From the NCBI GenBank assembly GCA_033557465.1, contig CM066032.1, forward strand, positions 54,534,955 to 54,598,954: a DNA stretch of 64,000 bases. The letters run 5' to 3'. The stretch is from Ichthyophis bannanicus (taxonomy: Eukaryota; Chordata; Amphibia; Gymnophiona; Ichthyophiidae). Shown here piece after piece: positions 41,633 to 52,265 of this stretch. Positions within the stretch are counted from its first letter, which is position 1. Each line of letters opens with the position of its first letter. The notes under the pieces are model-generated. The model was not told where the DNA came from. It did not search any database and saw only the letters and a list, made by a program, of their open reading frames with translations. Both the position numbers and the translations under genes were made by a program.

Positions 41633-41822
41633 AGTTGCAGATCAGAAGGCTGCTGAGATTGCCAACATTATTACAGTTGTAGCAGATCAGAAGGCTGCTG
41701 AGATTGCCAACATTATTACAGTTGTAGCAGATCAGAAGGCTGCTGAGATTGCCAACATTATTACAGTTGTAGCAGATCAGAAGACTGCAGAGATTGCCGA
41801 CATTATTACAGTTGTAGCTGTT
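41633..41822. repeat. 45-bp tandem repeat, about 4 copies
   Basis: Unit AGATCAGAAGGCTGCTGAGA plus 25 more bases, repeated four times, the last copy with three changes. It lies just 5' of the 90-bp array relative to the L2 reading direction. Confidence 0.92.
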
Positions 41823-41846
41823 ACAATTTGTTTTAGAGGGATGCAA

Positions 41847-42133
41847 TGATTTACAGTGTGTCCTAGTGGAACAGTAGTTTCAAGGTAGTCCAATGTAAAA
41901 GCAGTTTTAGAGATACAATATGATGCAGAGTGATGCAATGTGGTCAGTAGTGATAATAGGTCAGTGCAGCAATAAGTAAGCATTGACCGAGTTGAGTTTT
42001 GGTATGAGTGTTGGACTATGCAGTAGTAAGTGTGTTGCAGTAAACAGCTTAAATACAGAACTGCGTGCGAACTTACATGAGTTTCATGACAAGCTTTGCA
42101 GGGCAACTGGTGGGCCTGCGCCCCAGGCGTGGG
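41847..42133. other. Unassigned spacer
   Basis: About 290 bases between tandem arrays, possibly the 5' end of L2 copy D. No domain or terminal repeat is recognised. Confidence 0.4.
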
Positions 42134-42765
42134 CGCACCTTCATGCCCTTACTTTTGAATGAGTGATCAGCGCCTGATAGGTCCTGACGGTGGGGAGTGG
42201 GGAGGAGCTCACCTGCCGCCTCCCTTCTGCTGTGGCCGATCGGTTGCTGTGGGCAGCTGGAGCAATTCTTTCTTCATGCCCTTACTTTTGAATGAGAGAT
42301 CGGTGCCTGATAGGTCCTGACGGTGGGGTGTGGGGAGGAGCTCACCTGCTGCCTCCCTTCTGCTGCGGTTGATCGGGTGCTGTGGGCAGCTGGAGCAGTT
42401 CTTTCTTTGTACCCTTACTTCGGCACCTGATAGGTCCCGGTGGTGGGGAGTGGGGAGGAGCTCACCTGCCCGCTCCCTTCTGCTATGGCCAATTGGGTGC
42501 TGTGTGCAGCTGGAGCAGTTCTTTCTTTGCGCCCTTACTTTTGAATCAGCAATTGGTGCCTGATAGGTTCCGGCGGTGGGGAGCAGGGAGGAACTCACCT
42601 GCCCTCTCCCTTCTGCTGCGGCCAATCAGGTGCTGTGGGCAGTTGGAGCAGTTCTTTCTTCACGCCATGAACGATCGGCTCCTGATAGGTCCCGGCGGTG
42701 GGAAGCAGGGAGGAGCTCACTTGCCTGCTCCCTTCTGCTATGGCCGATCGGGTGCTGTGTGCTGG
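42134..42765. repeat. 133-bp tandem repeat, about 5 copies
   Basis: CCCTTACTTTTGAATGAG recurs at 42146 and 42279, then shortened forms at 42412 and 42532; the fifth unit begins near 42665. Spacing is 133 bases, except 120 where 13 bases are lost. The core (GGTCCYGRCGGTGGGGAG) is GC-rich. Copies are about 85-90 percent alike by eye, so the array is older than the 90-bp array. Confidence 0.88.
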
Positions 42766-42866
42766 ACTGGCCAGGATGGGTCTGCTTTGGAGGTAGAGTG
42801 AATGGCTGAGACATTGTAGTGCCCTGCCCGTCTGCTACGTGCATGGCCTGGGAGGCCACAGCATGT
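42766..42866. mobile_element. Fragment of the Harbinger-like family
   Basis: Matches the segment at 39455-39560 in copy 3 (GGCTGAGACATTGTAGTGCC, then GAGGCCACAGCATG). Only about 100 bases remain, cut at the right by a CR1-A insertion. Confidence 0.65.
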
Positions 42867-42867
42867 C

Positions 42868-43080
42868 ATAGAAACATAGAAAAATGATGACAGAAAAAAC
42901 CACATGGACTATCTAGTCTGGCCTTCCATATCAGCAATTACAAGAGTCCCCTTTTTCCTTTAGAGATCCTCTGTGTTTGTCCCATACTTTTTTGAATGCA
43001 GATACTGTCCTCATCTCTATCACCTCCATTGGAAGACTATTTCATTGACCCACTACTCTTTCCATAAAGAAATATTTCTA
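42868..43080 (-). mobile_element. CR1-A LINE 3' end
   Basis: Reverse complement of the last 210 bases of CR1-A (compare 1465-1680): tail with TTTCTATGTTTCTATGA, the WNSLPVEVV-coding region at the other side. 5'-truncated. Confidence 0.88.
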
Positions 43081-43814
43081 GTCTTGAAGGACTAGAAAGG
43101 GGGACTGTTACTTCTGGAGAGAAATCTGCAACTGAGAGTATATACTTCTGGTAATTTTCTAAAAAGAATTCTTTGTATTAAAGCTACTTAATCTGTGAAC
43201 CCACTGTTTTTTGTTGGATCAGTTAGGGCCTAGTAGCAGCAATTAAAGTTTGAATTTAAAACACAGAGGAGAGCTTTCTGGTTACATTTCATACCCAGCA
43301 GAGAGCTTGTAGTTTAAATTTAATAGTCACTCAGGGCCAAGTAACAGCAAAGTACTTTTAGTTTAGATTTAACACACAGAAGAGAGCTTTCTGGTTAAAT
43401 TTAGTACCCAGCATAGAGCTTGTAGTTTAAATTTCATAAGAAGTTAGAGCCTAGCAGCAGCTAAGAGCTATAATTTAAATCAAATCCGAATTTAGCTTAC
43501 CTCAGCAGCACAAGACAGGGTACTGTGTAGCAGCCCTCTTTTAATAAGTGTTATTTCCATCCCTCCCTCCCCACACCCACCCTCCCCTGGGATAATCATA
43601 CCTTTATAGTTACTTACACATCTTAAAAGACAGGAGGTGCTTTCAGGTGAGGCTCATTACCCAAATCAGTCATACACTAAGGACCTGAGATTAATTAAGC
43701 TTCAGGTGAACAAGGTATATTAAACGTATTAGGTACAGTTTTATTGGTATAAATACCCATAGCAACCCCTAGTAAGTAAGAACTTAAAGATCTAGACACA
43801 AACTTAAAACTAAG
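43081..43814 (+). promoter_or_regulatory. CR1-B 5' UTR with internal repeats
   Basis: Several diverged copies of a segment of roughly 110 bases recur between 43260 and 43470 (shared AGAGAGCTTTCTGGTTA and AGAGCTTGTAGTTTAAATTT). Such repeats are plausible internal promoter units. ORF1 follows without an AUG in between that opens a longer frame. Confidence 0.55.
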
Positions 43815-44735
43815 ATGCAGACAGCAGTCCAGCAGCGGGATGGGGGCTTTCCAGACTTTTGCATTGAGTGTCACATGTATGATTTTCTCCCAGTTGGTGA
43901 GAAGTCTTACGTGTGCACTAGGTGCAAGGAGCTCTTTTCTCTCAGGGAACAAGTCCGTTCTCTAGAGGCTAAAGTAGCAGACTTGGAAAACATAAGACAG
44001 ACAGAGAGGTACATAGACGAGACCAACAGGGACATAGTCCTGAAGTCCCACCTCCAGTCTGGCAGCACCCCTGTTGCCATGGAGGAGAGAGGTCACGTGA
44101 CAGGACAGCATCACCCTGGTGTGGCAGGAAGTGATCCTGTAACTAGGACCTGTCCTCCAGGTGATGTAAAACCCTCTTGCACCGAGGAAGTTTCTCCAGG
44201 GCCATGTGCCCATGAGGGAAGGGTTAGGACAGCCGTTATAGTTGGTGATTCGATCATTAGGCATGTAGATAGCTGGGTGGCTGGTGGACGTGAGGATCGC
44301 CTGGTAATATGCCTGCCTGGTGCAAAGGTAGCGGACCTCACGCGCCACCTAGATAAGTTCTTAAATAGTGCTGGGGAGGAGTCTGCTGTCTTGGTACATG
44401 TCGATACCAATGACATAGGAAAATGTGGTAGGGAGGTTCTGGAGGCAAAATTTAGGCTTTTAGGTAGGAAGTTGAAATCCAGAACTTCCAGGGTAGCATT
44501 CTCCGAAATGCTTCCTGTTCCACGCGCAGGACCCAAAAGGCAGGCAGAGCTCCGGAGTCTCAATGCATGGATGAGACAATGATGCAGAGATGAGGGTTTT
44601 GGATTTGTTGGGAACTGGGGAACATTCTGGGGAAAGGAGGGGCTCTTCCGAAGGGATGGGCTTCACCTTAACCGGGATGGAACCAGGCTGCTGGCATTAA
44701 CCTTTAAAAAGGAGATAGAGCAGCTTTTAAACTAG
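43815..44735 (+). pseudogene. CR1-B ORF1: zinc-finger and SGNH-esterase protein, one nonsense codon
   Basis: The ORF1 protein of CR1 elements binds nucleic acid and carries an esterase fold. Here two CxxC pairs (Cys16/19 and 34/37) form a zinc-finger-like N-terminus, followed by a short coiled coil (residues about 40-65). The SGNH block I is VGDSIIRH (Ser146) and block III reads VHVDTND, where Gly is usual before Thr. A TGA at 44580-44582 interrupts the frame where Trp (TGG) is expected. The text continues in frame through GFVGNWGTFW and DGLHLNRDG, the Asp/His block, to TAG 44733-44735. One base change therefore disabled it. Confidence 0.88.
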
Positions 44736-44770
44736 ATATTAGGGGAAAGCCGACAGTCGCCCAAGAGCGG

Positions 44771-45486
44771 ATGGTTCAGAAGAATGTATCCTTGAAGGAT
44801 ACTACCAAAAGCAGAGAGGTTCCACAAAAGAGTAAAGTAGCCCAAATGCCCTCAAGTATGGAGCAGACAGAGCTTAAAGATCCCAATTTACCCATGTCTA
44901 ACAATAGCCAAATTAACATGAATAAAATACATTCTCTAAAATGCTTGTATGCAAATGCTAGAAGTCTAAAGAATAAGATGGGAGAGTTAGAATATATAGC
45001 GGTAAATGAAAGGTTAGATATGATTGGAATATCAGAGACATGGTGGAAGGAGGACAACCAGTGGGACACTCTGATACCTGGGTACAAACTATATCGTAAT
45101 GATAGAGCTGATCAAATTGGTGGAGGGGTTGCGCTCTATGTTAGAGAGGGCATTGACTCAGAAAGGATTAAAGTTTTGCAGGAAACAAAATCTGCTGTAG
45201 AATCTATATGGATTGAAATTCCATGTAAAAGGGGGAAGGCAATGGCAGTGGGGGTGTACTATCGAGCACCTGGCCAGAATGACCAAATAGATGATGAAAT
45301 GCGCAAAGAAATCAAGGAAGCTAACAAAAGTTACAGCACAGTAATAATAATGGGTGATTTCAATTACCCCGGTATCGACTGGGTCAGTGTCACGTCAGGA
45401 CATGCTAGAGAGATAAAGTTCCTAGATGAAATAAATGACTGCTTCTTGGAACAGCTGGTTCATGAACCGACCGGAGGGGAAGCCAT
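44771..45486 (+). pseudogene. CR1-B ORF2 endonuclease, N-terminal part
   Basis: ATG 44771 begins a polar leader, then the endonuclease: CLYANARSLKNK (Asn), GISETWW (Glu), GGGVALYV, VGVYYRAPGQND and IIMGDFNYPGIDW (Asp/Asn). All expected residues are present. The frame is cut after HEPTGGEA by an inserted L2 tail. It ends there with a foreign stop at 45494. Confidence 0.88.
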
Positions 45487-45780
45487 ATGCTCATAAACCA
45501 TTCCTATCCATAGATTGCTCATAAACCATTCCTCAAAGAATCCTGTTACATATGTAAATAGTTGTTTTGCATGTCTCCCTAAGTTATCCAAGTTGTATTT
45601 CCCTGTTCTATGTAAAAACCAATATGTAAAAACTAAGTTATCCAAGTTGTATTTCCCTGTTCCATGTAAAAACCAATACTTGTTATTTATGGTTCTTTGT
45701 TCCATGTAAACCGCGCTGATGCTAAAGAGTGCGGTATATAAGAAAATTAAAATAAATAAAATAAAATAAATAAATAAAAT
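45487..45780 (+). mobile_element. L2-type 3' tail inserted in CR1-B ORF2
   Basis: The insert ends with GCGGTATATAAGAAAATTAA and AAATAAAATAAATAAATAAA, an L2-type tail. It is flanked by AT only. Inside, two segments are each doubled: TGCTCATAAACCATTCCT (45488 and 45515) and CTAAGTTATCCAAGTTGTAT (about 45579 and 45632). Removing it rejoins the CR1 frame (EA|IDLVLSG). Confidence 0.8.
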
Positions 45781-47866
45781 AGACCTGGTCCTTAGTGGAA
45801 CACCAGATCTAGTGCAAGAGATAAGGGTGTTGGGGCCACTTGGCAATAGTGATCATAGCATGATCGCCTTTGATTTAATTAGTGGAGGAGGGATAGTAAG
45901 GAAATCCACAGTACTACCTTTTAACTTTCGAAAGGGAGACTATGATAAAATGAGGAAAACAGTTAAGAAAAAACTAAAAGGAGCAGTTGCGAAGGTTAAA
46001 GACATACATCAAGCTTGGGTGTTGTTGAAAAATACTATCATGGAAGCCCAGACCAGCTGTATTCCACGCTTTAAGAAAAGTGGAAGGAAGTCCAAAAAAC
46101 TGCCAGCATGGTTTAAAGGTGAGGTCAGAGAGGCTGTTGTTGCCAAAAAAGCATCTTTCAGGAAATGGAAAAAAGAGCCAAACGACGAAACCTGGAAACA
46201 GCACAAGCACTGGCAAGTCAAATGCAAGGCATTGATAAGGCAGGCAAAGAGAGAATTTGAGAAGAAGCTTGCTGCGGAAGCAAAAATGCGAAATAAAGAC
46301 CTTTTCAAGTACATTCGTAGCAAAAAACCTGTGAGAGAGTCAGTTGGTCCATTAGATGATAAAGGGGTTAAAGGAGCACTAAGAGGCGACAAGGCGATAG
46401 CGGAGAGACTGAATGAATTCTTTGCTTCGGTCTTTACTGAGGAAGATGTAGGGATGTTACCCATGACTGAAGTGGTATTTAAAGATGCGGAAGAATTGAA
46501 GGAAATATTGATATATCGGGAAGATGTCTTACAACTATTAGATAAACTGAAGAGTAGCAAATCACCTGGGCCGGATGGTATACATCCAAGGGTGTTGAAA
46601 GAACTGAAATATGAGATTGCAGAACTGCTATCAGTAATCTGTGAACTATCATTAAAATCATCTCTAATACCTGAAGATTGGAGGATCGCCAATGTAACAC
46701 CAATTTTTAAAAAGGGTTCCAGGGGTGATCCGGGGAACTACAGACCGGTGAGCCTGACGTCAGTACCGGGAAAAATGGTAGAAACCATCATAAAGAATAA
46801 AATTACTCAGCATGTAGATAGTCACAACCTAATGGGAGACAGCCAACATGGCTTTGGACAAGGAAGATCTTGTCTTACTAATCTGTTATGTTTTTTTGAA
46901 GGAGTGAATAAACAGGTGGACAAAGGTGAGTCGGTTGATATTGTGTATCTGAACTTTCAGAAAGCCTTTGACAAGGTCCCTCATCAGAGACTTTTGGCAA
47001 AACTAAAGAGTCATGGGATAGGAGGCAGTGTACTATTGTGGATCAGGAACTGGTTAAAAGATAGAAAGCAGAGGGTAGGGCTAAATGGCCAATTTTCCCA
47101 ATGGAGAAAGGTGAATAGTGGTGTACCCCAGGGATCTGTGCTGGGTCCGCTGCTTTTTGACATATTCATAAATGACCTGGGAAGTGGAATAACGAGTGAG
47201 GTTATCAAATTTGCAGATGACACAAAACTATTTAAAGTTGTTAAAACCCAAGAGGATTGTGAAAAATTGCAAGAGGATCTTGATAAATTGGAAGACTGGG
47301 CATCAAAATGGCTGATGAAATTTAATGTGGACAAGTGCAAGGTTATGCACCTAGGGAAGAACAACCCAAACTATGGTTACACGATGCAAGGTTCCACATT
47401 AGGAACCACCACCCAGGAAAAAGATTTAGGCGTCATTGTGGATACCATGTTAAAACCCTCGGCCCAGTGTGCAGCAGCGGCCAAGAGAGCAAATAGAATG
47501 CTAGGTATGATAAGGAAAGGAATGGAAAATAAAACAAAAGATATTATAATGCCTCTATATCGTTCCATGGTGAGACCGCACCTTGAATATTGTGTGCAGT
47601 TCTGGTCGCCGTATCTTAAAAAGGATATAGCGATTTTAGAAAAGGTACAGAGAAGAGCCACCAAAATGGTAAAGGGGATGGAAGGATACTCCTATGAAGA
47701 AAGGCTAAAAAGGTTAGGGCTCTTTAACCTGGAAAAGAGACGGCTGAGGGGAGATATGATAGAAGTCTATAAATTAATGGCATTGTGGAACTTGTGTCTC
47801 TTGGGGAAACTGCTAGGTACATATGACCTAGATTGGCCACTGTTGGAAACAGAATACTGGGCTTGA
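45781..47866 (+). pseudogene. CR1-B ORF2, endonuclease end and RT, catalytic Asp lost
   Basis: After the insert the frame runs open for 684 codons: DLVLSGTPD, LGNSDHSMI (endonuclease end), the basic linker, KSPGPDGIHPRVL, GNYRPVSLTSV, QHGFGQGRSC, motif A VYLNFQKAFD, GVPQGSVLGP, motif C FADDTK, and [16 protein letters not shown]. Motif A has Asn (AAC, 46952-46954) where the copy at 20101 has Asp (GAC). This Asp binds catalytic metal, so the RT should be dead. After YKLM an internal deletion of about 285 bases fuses the frame to 3' UTR sequence, giving an abnormal 35-residue end. Confidence 0.9.
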
Positions 47867-47918
47867 TGGACCTTGGTCTGACCCAGTATGGCATATCTTA
47901 TGTTCTTATATTCTTATG

Positions 47919-48618
47919 CATGGAAATGCCCCAGCCAGCTGTCTTCAATGGGCACTGTGGGGAATTGAACCCATGATCTCTGCACAAGTGTCTTAACCAT
48001 TGTGCTATGGCTCCGTTCCTGTTATTTGCACATCAGCGCGCCACTTATCCCTCCCACTATTGGATTGCCCCCTCACACATCAGCGCGCCGCCTTCTGCCC
48101 ACCGGCTCGCCGCCTTCTGTTGCCCACATTTATCAGCGCACTGCCTTCTGCCGCCAAAACTTAACAATGCGCCGCCATCTGCCGCCCACACTAAACAGTG
48201 CGCCGCCTCATGCCGTAATAAAAATAACAGTGCGCCACCTTCTGCCGCCCAGAATTAATATGCCTCCTAAACCACTGTTGCCCATAAATGTTGATGCCTC
48301 AGCTGGTCTTTTTTGTTGAGCGCAATGGGGGTTTGAACCTCTGGCCCCTGCACCATTGGTCAGTGTCTTCACCGTTGTACTACGACTCTATTGTTTGGTT
48401 TTGCAGCAGCGCACCACTTAGCCTTCCCACGCGCTAATGTGGGCCCCGCACATTAGCGCGACGCACACACGTACGGTCCGGTTTTTTGCTTTTTTCTGCC
48501 TGGCCCGCCCACTCCTTATATGGCACCAGCACACTGACTGCATTGTATTTCATTACAGTTCTTGCAAGTTTCTTCTTTATTATAAATGCAACACCATTTC
48601 TTCTTTCTTTCTGTTTCA
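47919..48618. other. Degenerate CG-rich repeats between two tRNA-like modules
   Basis: Two tRNA-like segments on the minus strand, about 47947-48010 (B box GGTTCAATTCC, A box TAGCACAATGGTTAAGACA) and 48322-48392 (B box GGTTCAAACCC, A-like TAGTACAACGGTGAAGACA), enclose degenerate copies of CAGCGCGCCGCCTTCTGCC (48030-48250). A CGCCCACTCCTTATATGG segment at about 48507 also occurs near the ends of the Harbinger-like copies. This suggests another diverged member of that family; its ends are not found. Confidence 0.4.
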
Positions 48619-48702
48619 AATAATGCTCACATCATAGAACATTTCATAACTTGCCAATATTTAGGAAAAAACCTCTTAATGTTCTATAATGTGAGCATTA
48701 TT
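48619..48702. repeat. Long hairpin, 25-bp arms
   Basis: 48619-48643 and 48678-48702 are inverted copies differing at one position (AATAATGCTCACATCATAGA and AATAATGCTCACATTATAGA), with a 34-base loop. It may be a small MITE or a folding RNA. No TSD was found. Confidence 0.8.
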
Positions 48703-49604
48703 CAAAGCACAGATACACAATGGTGTTCCCATTGTTTCTAATGACATGGTGAAAACGGGGTCTATAGGAATGTGCTAGCCCAGCACTCTTGTTCTCTTGG
48801 GACATGTACCCACAAATGGAATCAATTTAGAAAAAGATGGGTACTAAGCAGAAACCCTTTTGAACACTGACAGAACAGAACTTATTTGTGGAATGTGTTC
48901 ATCCTTCTCTTTAGTGAACCAAGTCAAAACCTAACTCTATTATATGAAAAGATAAAATTCAAAATGAATACAAAGAACTAACTGTATTGTTAGCAAGAAA
49001 TTGCCAATATATAAATCATGAGCAGGCAATACAAGCGGAAAATTACAAATGTGTGATCGTACATAAGTGGTCATTTGTGTGCGGGATGTCAGGAAATTGA
49101 ATTAAGTTCAAAACTTTACAAACAAAAAAACTTTTTTATGTGTTCTATCTTACCACTATGCTTCAAAATGCCGAAAAAGGTAATGCCAGAGCTTCCAATG
49201 TAACATAATCTTAAAAAGCGATAGCAGAAAGGAGGAGGGAGAGAGGGAGGAGGAGGAAGCGTTTTACTTTAACTTGTCCTCTCACAGGGGAAGCAACCAA
49301 AAAGAGACAAAGAAGGGAATAAAACTGGAACAATTGTATCACTTGTGTGAGGCTAATAGCTTGCAAGTCATGTTGCAAGGTATATGACCAGAATATTAAA
49401 AGCTAGGGGGAGGAACAATCTGATGTATACACAGTAAAGCAAAGTGAACCAGCAGACCACCCGCCAAACTAAGATGCCCAAATGACACATCATACACCAA
49501 ATTTGAGAACAAGTATCACTGGCATTGATCAAGCCAAAAAATAACTGTCCCCTTATCTATGATCAGTGTGAAAGGTATTTCAAAGAAAGACATAACTTGC
49601 CAAA
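48703..49604. other. Unassigned sequence left of the large hAT-like element
   Basis: About 900 bases, AT-rich with a purine-rich patch (49230-49260). No convincing frame, repeat or promoter was seen. It is the left flank of the element at 49613. Confidence 0.5.
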
Positions 49605-49774
49605 GGTGGAGCCAGGGGCGGCTCAAGGCAGTCTGCTGCCTGAGGTGAAGAATGAGAAGGCGCCCCCCCCCATCACCTTAGAGGGGGCGGGGCTTTTTCA
49701 GAAATCCAATCAGTGACTGAACCAAATCAAAAAGCCGATTAGATTATATGGAGGAAATTCAAGATGTTTGCACA

Positions 49775-50216
49775 CAAGGCCATATCGAACTGTAATTGTG
49801 CCTTATGCGACTTGCAACTCGGGCGCACACCCCCCTCTTCCCCCATACCTCCATCCAGCGCCGCCTGCTCTTTCCCTGCTGCTGCCTCCCTCTGTTTTTC
49901 ACGGCGGCGCTAGCAGCAGGGAAAGAGCAGGCAGCACTGGAGGGAGGTATGGGGAGGAGGAGGGGGGCATGCACCCAATCTGAAAGGCGCCGGCACTCTA
50001 AGCAGATCTGTCCCTCCCTGCTCTGACATCGTGTCAGAGGAGGGAGGGAACAGACCTGCTTAAAGTGCTGCAAAAAGGCTTTGGGAGCGCATTTCGGCTG
50101 CCTGCTATTGTCCTGCCAGCATCCAGCAGGGCAACAGCAGAGAGCCAAAATGCGCCCCCCCAAGCCTTTGTGCCCTGTGCGGCTGCACCGCTTGCGCAGG
50201 GCTAGGTACGGTCCTG
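49775..50216. mobile_element. Nested hAT-like MITE
   Basis: 442 bp bounded by TTTGCACA (49767-49774 and 50217-50224). Ends CAAGGCCATATCG and inverted CAGGACCGTACCT are imperfect inverted repeats. A purine/pyrimidine inverted repeat (AGCAGGGAAAGAGCAGG at 49915, inverted near 49868) lies inside. No coding sequence. Confidence 0.85.
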
Positions 50217-50224
50217 TTTGCACA

Positions 50225-51668
50225 CTAAGGAACTAAAAGACAGCAAGAACCAACAGCACAGTTTATAAAACTAAATTATAACCCATTTTTTTTGTTATAA
50301 ACTGCGCTATGGTTCTCCCTTTTTCTTTTTCAACATATAAATTTGCATCCACAGTAGGTGCAGAGCAGAACCAGGACATTCACCCACAGAACTAAATATT
50401 AAAAAAATAAAATCTGATTCTGATCATCTCACTAACAACAACAACAACAACCACTATTCTCCAGTACCAGGCATATTGTGAACTAATAAAAAACCTTACA
50501 ACAAAAATCAAACTTACCATACCATATTAGCACAAACTTCCAAAAGTCACATAAGGAGCCCATCCAAAATAAGCATCACTGTCAATACTACAGTGGGTCC
50601 TGGAACATCCATACACCTATTTGAAAAGCTGAACAAGTCAAATTACTAGTATAGTATAGATCTTTATATACAAACTGCATGTTAACAGAACACCTGACCT
50701 CAGTCACACACGCACAACATCGACCTTCACCAAGTACAGAATAAGTAACCACAATCTAAAGTAAAAATAAAAATATGTAGACAAAATTTAAACTGAAACC
50801 CCAAGAAGCCAGAGTCCACATGCAGTGCAACATCAGATAAATAAGAGATGCAGTTCCCCAATACTGTGTAAAATATAAAAATAGCATAAAGTCCAATCAC
50901 CAAAATTAAATAAAATTATTTTTTCTACCTTTGTTGTCTGAGCATTTTATTCTCTGATCATGCTGGTCCCAATCTGAGGCTTCTGCTTTCCTGTCTTCTC
51001 TTAGCTCTCTTTCTGTGGTCTATGGTCCATGGTCCATCTGCCATTTCTTATCTCTTCTTTTGTTTTCTTCACTTCCTTCCATCAGCCTATTTCCAGTTTC
51101 AGTAACCCTCCCCAGTATCAGTCCCCTTTCCAGTCCTCCCCTCCCAGTACCTTCCAATGTCAACCACCTTGCATTCCCATGACTGCCACTTGTGTCCATT
51201 CCCTTCCAGTCCCCCTCCTTTCCCACTATCCAGTCCCTTCTAGTCCAAATACCATCCCAGGTATCAGCTCAGGTTCACTCTCAGTGCCACCCCCAGTCAG
51301 CTCCCTTCCAGCCACCCTACCCTCTGTCCATCTCTCTTCCGGTGCCATTCACATGTCAGCTCCCTTCCAGCCTCCTCCCTATTACCCAGCTACCTACCAC
51401 TCCCATCCCCAAGTGTCAGCTCCCTTCCAGTCCCCCTTCGGTACATTCCAGGTGTCAGCTCCTTCCCAGCCCCCTCCTTCCCCTCCTTCCCTTCCTGCCC
51501 CATCCTTCCCCTGGCAGACCCTCTCAGTATCCACTCCAGTCGTATTCTACCATCCCCCCCCCCACATCAGCCCATTTGTAGCCCTAGCCCCTAGTTTTCT
51601 TCCAGAGCCAGCAGCACTCTCCTCCCATCCCCTATTAGCCCATTTCTTGTCCCAGCCCATTTCTTGTT
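50225..51668. other. Left body of the large hAT-like element
   Basis: AT-rich sequence to about 50940 that parallels 7500-7760 in the smaller relative (ACCTTCACCAAGTACAG against ACCGTCACCAAAGAACA, then TTTTTTCTACCTTTGTTG). From about 51060 the text is pyrimidine-rich with AGCTCCCTTCCAGYCC units. Open frames of 129 and 213 codons here are low-complexity Pro/Ser and not called genes. Confidence 0.55.
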
Positions 51669-52262
51669 AAGAACATAAGATATGCCATACTGGGTCAGAC
51701 CAAGGTCCATCAAGCCCAGTATTCTGTTTCCAACAGTGGCCAATCTAGGTCATATGTACCTAGCAGTTTCCCCAAGAGACACAAGTTCTGCAATGCTTGT
51801 ACTGAGTCAAGCATTGATATCTTCGGTCACTTCTTAATAATGGTTTATGGACTTTTCCTCCAGGAACTTGTCCAAACCTTTTTTAAACCCAGCTACACTA
51901 ACAGCCTTTACTACATCCTCCGGTAACAAATTCCAGAGTTTGATTACACATTGAGTGAAAAAATATTTTCTTTTATTAGTCTTAAATAGTTTACCCTGTA
52001 GCTTCATTGCATGTCCCCTAGTCTTTCTATATTCTGATAAGGTAAACAATCGATCTACGTTTACCCGTTCCACTCCGTTCATTAATTTATAGACTTCTAT
52101 CATATCTCCCCTCAGCCGTCTCTTTTCCAGGTTAAAGAGCCCTAACCTTTTTAGCCTTTCTTCATAGGAGTATCCTTCCATCCCCTTTACCTTGGTGGCT
52201 CTTCTCTGTACCTTTTCTAAAATCGCTATATCCTTTTTAAGATACGGCGACCAGAACTGCAT
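51669..52262 (-). mobile_element. CR1-B LINE 3' fragment
   Basis: About 590 bases, reverse complement of the CR1-B 3' end, including the RT C-terminus ([20 protein letters not shown] to the stop at about 51834). One codon is missing after RRATK. It sits inside the pyrimidine-rich part of the hAT-like element. 5'-truncated. Confidence 0.88.
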
Positions 52263-52265
52263 TGT

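Larger units (their letters stand above)
40705..41846 (-). pseudogene. L2 5' frames made of tandem 30- and 15-residue repeats
   Basis: Upstream of the endonuclease, frames at 40705-41502 and 41499-41846 consist of repeated peptide units: about nine copies of a 30-residue unit (THTNNTLSIQTKRDWYNIPL...) and about four of a 15-residue unit (YNCNNVGNLSSLLIC). They occupy the place of the variable leader of the L2 frame at 3545-4162. It is unclear whether they are translated; they may be 5' UTR tandem monomers that happen to be open because 90 and 45 are multiples of three. Confidence 0.5.
43081..47918 (+). mobile_element. CR1-B LINE, nearly full length
   Basis: The most complete CR1 in the window: 5' UTR (about 43081-43814), ORF1 (43815-44735), ORF2 (44771-47866) and the 3' tail with TTATGTTCTTATATTCTTAT to 47918. 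It carries an inserted L2 tail (45487-45780) and, compared with 20955-21240, an internal deletion of about 285 bases near 47778. The 5' boundary is set only by the end of the neighbouring CR1-A. Confidence 0.88.

Noticed and set aside
49768..50223. Frames of 60-154 codons on both strands
   Set aside because: They lie in a 442-bp hAT-like MITE with internal inverted repeats; no conservation or domain.
51029..51670. 213-codon Pro/Ser-rich frame
   Set aside because: Pyrimidine-rich minisatellite-like sequence inside the hAT-like element; low complexity, no domain.
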